From: JBOGXF01 sp050694275
Lineage (GTDB): Bacteria; Actinomycetota; CADDZG01; WHSQ01
Direction of reading: 5' to 3'
Assembly (NCBI GenBank): GCA_050694275.1
Contig: JBOGXF010000004.1
Span: 1 to 33,528, forward strand
Length of the DNA stretch: 33,528 nucleotides
Below the pieces are notes generated by a model. It saw only the letters and a list, made by a program, of their open reading frames with translations. It was not told the DNA's origin and did not search any database. Position 1 is the first letter of the stretch; each line of letters opens with the position of its first letter. The position numbers and the translations under genes were made by a program. Of the stretch, positions 28,353 to 33,528 are shown in pieces.

Positions 28353-30269
28353 ATGGCTCCGCGCGCCCGGCCCCCGAAACCGGTCAATTCGGTTCTCGCT
28401 GCTTTGGCCCGCGGCGCGCTCGGGCGAAGCTACGTGCCCGAGGTCCCGGAGAGGATGCTCGGACGCATTGCCGCACTTCCCACCGGGCAACAGAAGCAAC
28501 TGCTGAATGTCTTGCGCATGCTCGACACGAAGCGGGGTGCCCTGTTGCTCACCGGCAAACGGATTCCGGTGTCGTGGCTTTCCCCCACGGCCGCGGAGGC
28601 GATCCTTCAGCGCTGGAAGGTGGGCCGGCTCGCGGCGCAACGAACGCTGGCGCGCACCATCACCGCCTTGGCAACGACCTCGCTCTACGGATATCCCGGC
28701 CCGGACTGGGATCGGATCGGTTACCCCGGCCCCCTCGGCCCCGCCCCCGATGAGCCCAAGCGCCTCGAGCCGATCACCGTTGAATCCGACGAGGTACTGC
28801 GCTGCGACGTTGTGATCGTCGGCTCCGGCGCCGGTGGCGGGTGCGTCGCCGGGCGTCTCGCCGGGGCCGGCCTCGATGTCGTCGTGCTCGAGAAGGGCGG
28901 CTATCGAAACGAGTCGGACTTCCATCATTTCGAGTCCGAAGCCAGTCGCGAGCTGTACCTGTACGGCGGCGCGCTGGCCACCAAGGATCTCGGCGTTCAG
29001 ATCATCGCCGGGTCGACCCTCGGCGGGGGCACTGTCGTCAACTACACGACGTCCTTCCGAACCCCCGACTACGTGCTTCGTCAGTGGGCCGAGGTTTCGG
29101 GCATCGAGGCGTTCGTATCCGGCGAGATGGAGGAGTCGCTGGACGAGGTCGCCGAACGACTCGGAGTGAACACGGACTCGAGCGCCGCCGGGAAGAGAGA
29201 CGCGCTTATGGAAGAGGGCCTGAAGAAGCTCGGCTGGCACGTGGACATGATGCCCAGAGCGGTGCGCGGCTGCACCCAGGACGAGTCGTGCGGTTACTGC
29301 GGTTTCGGCTGCCGGGTGGGCGGCAAGCAGTCGACGATGCGCACGTACCTCGAAGACGCGACCAACCACGGAGCTCGTCTCGTCGTCGGCGCCGACGTGC
29401 GCCAGGTCACAATCGCAGACGGGCGGGCCACCGGCGTCGATGCGGTCGCAAACGGGCATCGCCTGCGCGTCGAGGCCCGCGCGGTCGTCGCCGCCGGTGG
29501 AGCGATCGAGACGCCCGCGTTGCTGTTGCGATCGGGGCTGCGCGGCCGGGTGGGACGGAATCTTCACCTTCACCCGGGGTCGGCGGCGTGGGGGGTGTTC
29601 GACGAGGACGTTCGCATGTGGGAGGGCACGACCCAGGCGCGCTACTCAAACGAGCTCAGGGACGTCGACGACGGATACGGACCGATCTTCGAGACCGTTC
29701 CCGTCCACCCCGGGTCCTGGGCCGCGGCGATGGATTGGCGCTCGGCCGAGCATCACCGTTCGATGATGGACAAGTACAAGAACATCTCGTTCTGCGCCGC
29801 GCTCCCGCGAGACACGTCGGATGGGCGAGTACGCATAGGGCGGGACGGAAGCCCGATCGTCGAATACACGCTCAACGGCGACGACGAACGCAGGATCGCC
29901 GACGCGATCCTCGCGGCGGGAAGGGTGCTCGAGGCCGCGGGCGCCAAGGAGATCTTTTCCCCGCACCCCGACTACGTCTCTTACGTCCCGGGGGTGCCGG
30001 GCGCTCACGAGAGATGGGCTGAGGAGACGAGACGACTGGGCTACCGCAAAGGCGCCGCATCGCTGTACTCGTATCACCAGATGGGCTCGTGCCGGATGGG
30101 AGTCGACCCGTCGTCGTCGGCCGTCGGGCCGGACAACGAGACACACGAAGTCGCCAATCTCTTTGTCGCCGACGGCTCGACCTTCCCGACCGCTTCGGGG
30201 GTTAACCCGATGCTGTCGATCTACGGGATCGCCAACCGGGCGGCGAAGAAGATCGCGGCCCGCTTTTGA
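28353..30269 (+). CDS. GMC oxidoreductase, long-chain alcohol oxidase-like
   Basis: The 638-residue flavoprotein has a 140-residue helical N-terminal extension, then the FAD-binding VVIVGSGAGGGCVAGRLA (153-170), GSTLGGGTVVNYTTSFRTP, a Cys-rich CTQDESCGYCGFGCRVGGKQST, and the C-terminal active-site region YHQMGSCRMG (catalytic His) and VADGSTFPTASGVNPMLSIYGIANRAA. The extension and the Cys-rich segment are typical of plant and yeast long-chain fatty alcohol oxidases (FAO). Oxidation of a long-chain or sterol-like alcohol is likely. No signal peptide or membrane segment is clear. An unknown gene follows 22 bases later. Confidence 0.88.
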   Translation: MAPRARPPKPVNSVLAALARGALGRSYVPEVPERMLGRIAALPTGQQKQLLNVLRMLDTKRGALLLTGKRIPVSWLSPTAAEAILQRWKVGRLAAQRTLARTITALATTSLYGYPGPDWDRIGYPGPLGPAPDEPKRLEPITVESDEVLRCDVVIVGSGAGGGCVAGRLAGAGLDVVVLEKGGYRNESDFHHFESEASRELYLYGGALATKDLGVQIIAGSTLGGGTVVNYTTSFRTPDYVLRQWAEVSGIEAFVSGEMEESLDEVAERLGVNTDSSAAGKRDALMEEGLKKLGWHVDMMPRAVRGCTQDESCGYCGFGCRVGGKQSTMRTYLEDATNHGARLVVGADVRQVTIADGRATGVDAVANGHRLRVEARAVVAAGGAIETPALLLRSGLRGRVGRNLHLHPGSAAWGVFDEDVRMWEGTTQARYSNELRDVDDGYGPIFETVPVHPGSWAAAMDWRSAEHHRSMMDKYKNISFCAALPRDTSDGRVRIGRDGSPIVEYTLNGDDERRIADAILAAGRVLEAAGAKEIFSPHPDYVSYVPGVPGAHERWAEETRRLGYRKGAASLYSYHQMGSCRMGVDPSSSAVGPDNETHEVANLFVADGSTFPTASGVNPMLSIYGIANRAAKKIAARF

Positions 30270-30277
30270 CCTGCTAG

Positions 30278-30283
30278 TACGCT
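30278..30283 (+). promoter_or_regulatory. -10 box for the 331-residue protein gene
   Basis: TACGCT, eight bases before ATG 30292, in the short gap after the GMC gene. Confidence 0.35.
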
Positions 30284-30291
30284 GGCTTCGT

Positions 30292-31287
30292 ATGCCGGCG
30301 CGACTCGACGAGCTGATCGAAGCTCAGGATCTGAACGGGCTCTTGCGCGCGGTCGACGGTCTGTGCGAGGCACGCGCGTGGGACGAGCTGCTCGATCTCG
30401 CCGACCGCTGCGAGGAGGCGCTGGAGCGCGGCAAGCAGCTGTGGCCGATCTCTCAGCACATCGACTACCGCCTTGCGCTCGAAGCGCCGGGCTCCGTGGC
30501 CGCACTGGTCCTCGACACACGTTCGACGCGGTTTGCCCTCGGCCCTCTCTCGGAGGTCGCGGCCTCGACCCATACGTGGGCCGAGCTGCGAGATCACATC
30601 AAGGAGCCGCAAGTCGCCGCATACGCGGCACAGGAGCGGGTGCTGCGCGGCGAGGTCCTGAACGGGGACGAGCGCGCTCATCCCGAGGTGCTCGAGCTCC
30701 CGCTTCACCTCGAGGAGTGGGAGCCCACCTACCGACTGGCGACGTTCGCATCGAACCACGTCGACATCGCCGAGCCGTGGACGCCGCGTGCTCCTCTCGT
30801 CGAATGTAACGCGGAGCCGGGGCCGGAGCTCGACGAGCCCGAGATCACAAACGCCCTTCTCGACCTCGTTCAACCGTGGACCTCGGAAAGCAACGGCGCG
30901 GCGCGCGCGGTCGCGGCGGAAGGAGAAGCCGCCGCGGCAACTTCGTTGCTGACATACCCGCCCTTTCGCATCGGCGCGCTCAATATCGCGGAGGCCGTGC
31001 AGCTCATGGCGTGGGCTGCGGCCAGTGGCGGAGCGCACGGGCGCCGGCGCGGAGCCGCCTACGGGCGTTTCCTCACGTGGAACACGGCCGCCCTGCTCGC
31101 CGATCTCGACTGGCCCCCCGACGGGGACGAGCTCGCACGCGCGCTCGCGGACCTGCGTTTCTTTCGGTGGGACGAGGGCGGACCCGAAGAAGGATGGGTG
31201 CTCAGGATCGCGGTCGACGACCCGGCCCACCGGTGGGCCGCGGCGATCGCGGCTACCGACATCCTCGAAAGCGGCGAGGAGATGTGA
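30292..31287 (+). CDS. Uncharacterised actinobacterial protein
   Basis: This 331-residue protein is soluble and mostly helical. Residues 1-50 look like a short repeat of helix pairs (LDELIEAQDLNGLLRAVDGLCEARAWDELLDLADRCEEALERG). Conserved-looking segments follow: PISQHIDYRLALEAPG, THTWAELRDHI, LELPLHLEEWEPTYRLATF, PPFRIGALNIAEAVQLMAWAAASGGAHGRRRGAAYGRFLTWNTAALLADLDWP and WVLRIAVDDPAHRWAAAIAATD. I do not recognise the family and see no catalytic motif. G/C-rich third positions and a leaderless-type -10 box support a real gene. Confidence 0.7.
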   Translation: MPARLDELIEAQDLNGLLRAVDGLCEARAWDELLDLADRCEEALERGKQLWPISQHIDYRLALEAPGSVAALVLDTRSTRFALGPLSEVAASTHTWAELRDHIKEPQVAAYAAQERVLRGEVLNGDERAHPEVLELPLHLEEWEPTYRLATFASNHVDIAEPWTPRAPLVECNAEPGPELDEPEITNALLDLVQPWTSESNGAARAVAAEGEAAAATSLLTYPPFRIGALNIAEAVQLMAWAAASGGAHGRRRGAAYGRFLTWNTAALLADLDWPPDGDELARALADLRFFRWDEGGPEEGWVLRIAVDDPAHRWAAAIAATDILESGEEM

Positions 31288-31325
31288 GGCTTTCTCTTGC
31301 TCACCGGATGCGCCGCGGCAAATCT

Positions 31326-31670
31326 ATGAAAGTGTGGGACGCGATGAGAGACGAAAGAGGAGCGATCGCAGAGCCGGTCGTCATCCTTTTATGGGCGGTG
31401 CTCATCGTTCTCACCGTGTGGCAGATCATCATGTTCACTTTCACCTCGACCTCGGCAGAGAACGCGGCGCGGCTCGGGAGCCGGGTCGCGTCTCTTGGGG
31501 GCGACGGCGAGGGCGCGGCGCTCGAGTCCCTCAGCTCGTGGTTGCGTGACGGGGCCTCGGTGCAAATCGACGAGGTCGCGGTTACCGTCGCGGTCGAGGT
31601 GCCGATCGTGGTGCCGTTCCTGAGCAGCGACAAGGTCGCGCTAAGCCGAACCGCCGACTTGCGCGATTGA
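31326..31670 (+). CDS. TadE-like pilus-assembly/pseudopilin protein
   Basis: The 114-residue product has a short basic N-terminus, then RGAIAEPVVILLWAVLIVLTVWQIIMFTFTSTSAENAARLGSRVASLG, a single membrane helix followed by an amphipathic helix, and a beta-rich extracellular end (VQIDEVAVTVAVEVPIVVPFLSSDKVALSRTADL). This is the TadE/TadF pattern. TadE proteins are minor pilins of Flp/Tad systems, but no other tad gene is here. ATG 31308 and ATG 31344 are alternative starts; none has a good ribosome site. Confidence 0.65.
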   Translation: MKVWDAMRDERGAIAEPVVILLWAVLIVLTVWQIIMFTFTSTSAENAARLGSRVASLGGDGEGAALESLSSWLRDGASVQIDEVAVTVAVEVPIVVPFLSSDKVALSRTADLRD

Positions 31671-31684
31671 TCGGTCGGCAGGGT

Positions 31685-32848
31685 TCAGAGCCCCAGCGAC
31701 TTGGCGATGATGTACTTCTGAATCTCTGAAGTGCCCTCGACGAGCGGGAATATCCGCACCAGGCGGTAGATGCGCTCGAGCGGGAGCTCGCGCATCCATC
31801 CCATGCCACCGTGCACCTGGATCATGCGGTCGACGACGTCGTTGACCATTTCGGAAGCGAAGAGCTTGACGATCGACGACTCCTGGATGACGGCATCGCC
31901 GTGGTCGTACTTCCACGCGCACTCGTAGGTCATGAGCTTCGACGACTTGATCTGGATGAGCGACTCGACGATGTGGCCCTGGATGTACTGGTTCTTGCCG
32001 ATCGGCTTTCCAAACGCCTTGCGTTCCTTCGCGTAGTCGAGGCCCAGGCCAAAGCAGAAGTCGGCGATACCGTTGCACGCCGCCGCGATTGACAGCCTGC
32101 CCATTGCAAGAAACTGCATCGCCGCGTAGAAGCCCATGCCGACGTTCTGCGATCCCCCGAGCACCTGCTCTTCGGGAACGCGGCAATCGGTGAAGATGAG
32201 CTCGAACTGACCCTCGCCCTCGACCATGCCCCGCTGGGCGCGGCCGACCTCGAATCCCGCCGTGCCAGCCTCGACGATGAACGCGGTGATGCCTCCCTGG
32301 GCCCGCTTCTCCCTGTCGGTGACCGCGAACACGAGAGCGAAGTCGGCGTGCTTGCCGTTGGTGATGAAGTGCTTGGTGCCGTTGAGCACCCACTCCCCGC
32401 CGTCTTTCGTCGCAGTCGTCTTGATGTTCTGCGCGTCCGAGCCTGCGTCCGGCTCCGTGAGCGCGAAGCACATCGATTGCTCCGCGGTGATCAGCGGCGT
32501 GAGGTACTTCTTCTTCTGCTCGCCGGTGCCCGAGAGAAGCACCCCGGTCGGCCCCTCGGGCCCGTAGGTAGTGAAGGCGGCCAACCGGCACCCGGTGCGG
32601 GCCGCGGCCTCTCGGAGCAGGACCATGCCGAGCTGCGGGAGCCCGCTCCCGCCGACGTCCTCCGGGAAGTCGGCGGCGTAGAAGCCGAGCTCCGCCGACC
32701 GCCGGCGCACCCGGTCGCGGAGCGCGACCGGGATGTCGTCTTGTTCGGGGTCGAGCTCGGACTCCTCAAGGGGGCGCAGCTCTCGCTCGATGAAGCTCAC
32801 GAGGTCCCGCCCGAGTTGGGCGTATTCGTCCGGTATGGCGAAATCCAT
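31685..32848 (-). CDS. Acyl-CoA dehydrogenase
   Basis: The 387-residue flavoenzyme has the acyl-CoA dehydrogenase order: N-terminal helical domain, CFALTEPDAGSDAQNIKTTATKDG (FAD/substrate), WVLNGTKHFITNGKHADFALVFAVTD, then the C-terminal domain with RKAFGKPIGKNQYIQGHI, QVHGGMGWMRELPLERIYRLVRI (catalytic base Glu354) and EGTSEIQKYIIAKSLGL. It oxidises acyl-CoA to enoyl-CoA and passes electrons to ETF. Chain length cannot be read from the sequence. The ATG is set by AGGAGGAG five bases upstream. Confidence 0.92.
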   Translation of the reverse strand: MDFAIPDEYAQLGRDLVSFIERELRPLEESELDPEQDDIPVALRDRVRRRSAELGFYAADFPEDVGGSGLPQLGMVLLREAAARTGCRLAAFTTYGPEGPTGVLLSGTGEQKKKYLTPLITAEQSMCFALTEPDAGSDAQNIKTTATKDGGEWVLNGTKHFITNGKHADFALVFAVTDREKRAQGGITAFIVEAGTAGFEVGRAQRGMVEGEGQFELIFTDCRVPEEQVLGGSQNVGMGFYAAMQFLAMGRLSIAAACNGIADFCFGLGLDYAKERKAFGKPIGKNQYIQGHIVESLIQIKSSKLMTYECAWKYDHGDAVIQESSIVKLFASEMVNDVVDRMIQVHGGMGWMRELPLERIYRLVRIFPLVEGTSEIQKYIIAKSLGL

Positions 32849-32968
32849 GAGCTCCTCCTGGGTGTCGGAGCCCCAACGATAAGACCCCGTGAGCCTCGCG
32901 GTCGCTCAGGTTTTTCCAGCCGTTCGCCGATGGACAACGGAGAGACTAGTTAAAGGGGCAAAACTGCC
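32849..32968. other. Divergent intergenic region
   Basis: 120 bases between the acyl-CoA dehydrogenase and prepilin starts. TAGTTA near 32947 could be a -10 for the pilin gene. No strong inverted repeat is seen. Confidence 0.35.
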
Positions 32969-33382
32969 GTGCGGGAACGGGAATCGGGGTTCACCCTGAT
33001 CGAGCTTCTGGTCGTGATTCTCATCGTCGCGATCCTCGCCGCGGTCGCCATCCCGGTCTTCCTCCGCCAGCGCGAAAAGGGCTTCGAGGACCAGGTGCGA
33101 TCCGAGTTGAAGAACGCGGCCATTGCGATTGAGAGCTATGCGACCGAGAACAACGGAAACTACGGAGCTCTAAATGCCGATCCACAACTCGCCAACAAGC
33201 TCAAGGAGCAGGGATTTACCATTCCGAGCTGGGCGACATCGTTCACCGTGAAGGCGAGCGGGACGACGTACTACTGCATCAGGGCGGTCCACAGCCGGCT
33301 TCCCGCCGCGAGCGAGTGGCAGATCTCGACCTATATCAACACCAACGGGGAACCCCGGCCCACACCCGACGACTGCCCATAA
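32969..33382 (+). CDS. Type IV prepilin (major-pilin/GspG-like)
   Basis: The 137-residue product has a class III signal peptide MRERESG cleaved before F8, followed by FTLIELLVVILIVAILAAVAIPVFLRQREKG. Glu12 is Glu5 of the mature pilin. The C-terminal domain is short and beta-rich with two cysteines (YYCIRAVHS and the final DDCP), which probably form the D-region disulfide. It should be exported and built into a type IV pilus or pseudopilus. Pilus assembly genes are absent from the window and may lie just beyond it. GTG at 32969 follows AAAGGGG by ten bases. Confidence 0.88.
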   Translation: MRERESGFTLIELLVVILIVAILAAVAIPVFLRQREKGFEDQVRSELKNAAIAIESYATENNGNYGALNADPQLANKLKEQGFTIPSWATSFTVKASGTTYYCIRAVHSRLPAASEWQISTYINTNGEPRPTPDDCP

Positions 33383-33528
33383 CGCTTCCTCGGGCTACCT
33401 GAGCGGGAAGGGCCCGTGATCCGACTTGTTCTTCGAATTGCTAGCGAAGCCCAGGGAGGTCTGGACTGAAATCAAGCGAGACTGAGGGCTCATTACCCCT
33501 GATCTCATCGTCGGGCCAGGTGGCTTCC
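33383..33528. other. End of window, no gene seen
   Basis: The last 146 bases hold no convincing gene, terminator or promoter. Confidence 0.5.

Noticed and set aside
1..33528. tRNA, rRNA, IS elements, phage genes, CRISPR arrays
   Set aside because: None was recognised; repeats found are short and gene-internal or in the leader region.

Overview
The window is high-G+C bacterial DNA (roughly two thirds G+C by eye). Gene content and promoter style fit an uncultured member of the Actinomycetota: a split LigD repair system, an AzgA-type purine permease, a 638-residue GMC oxidase, many GTG starts, and many genes whose start codon lies 5-8 bases after a TANNNT -10 box (leaderless transcripts). No rRNA, tRNA, transposase, phage gene or CRISPR array was seen, so this looks like chromosome core rather than a mobile island. 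About 36 protein genes are packed tightly on both strands.

Layout. 1-400: no protein gene; repeated short hairpins and two strong terminator-like hairpins. 399-3530: a GlsB-type stress membrane protein, an SDR, a metallophosphoesterase and a dCMP deaminase. 3670-9042: a DNA-repair-flavoured stretch holding a phosphoesterase-ligase protein, a methyltransferase overlapping it by four bases, a membrane protein, a DUF72 protein, a zinc-ribbon response regulator and a stand-alone LigD polymerase. 9099-12339: a PfpI/GSP18-like stress protein, an aquaporin with an altered second NPA box, MogA/MoaB, and a secreted beta-propeller protein.

12354-16062 is a five-gene minus-strand operon: moaA, moaE, a quinone oxidoreductase, an atypical SDR and an OsmC-family peroxidase. 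The last gene is the most interesting object here. Its reading frame runs straight through a TGA that sits exactly at the peroxidatic cysteine of the family. A hairpin with a GGA apical loop follows 26 bases later, as expected for a bacterial SECIS. The gene is therefore best read as a selenoprotein (OsmC with Sec67), although selA/B/C/D are not in the window.

16139-21501: a SQD1/SqdB-type UDP-sulfoquinovose synthase, a small secreted protein, an isocitrate dehydrogenase-family enzyme, an AzgA-type purine permease and carbamate kinase (the last two suggest purine use). 21574-23079: a secreted fusion of a degenerate M23 domain with a lipase-like hydrolase. Its predicted promoter carries a perfect CRP site centred at -41.5. 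23297-27181: a YgjP-type metallopeptidase, a tandem rhodanese, FxsA, a conserved hypothetical, a 32-residue membrane peptide, FabG-like SDR, a coiled-coil membrane protein and GreA. 27178-33382: an amidohydrolase, a FAO-like GMC oxidase, an unknown protein, a TadE-like protein, an acyl-CoA dehydrogenase and a type IV prepilin.

All functional calls come from reading motifs by eye; no database search was possible.
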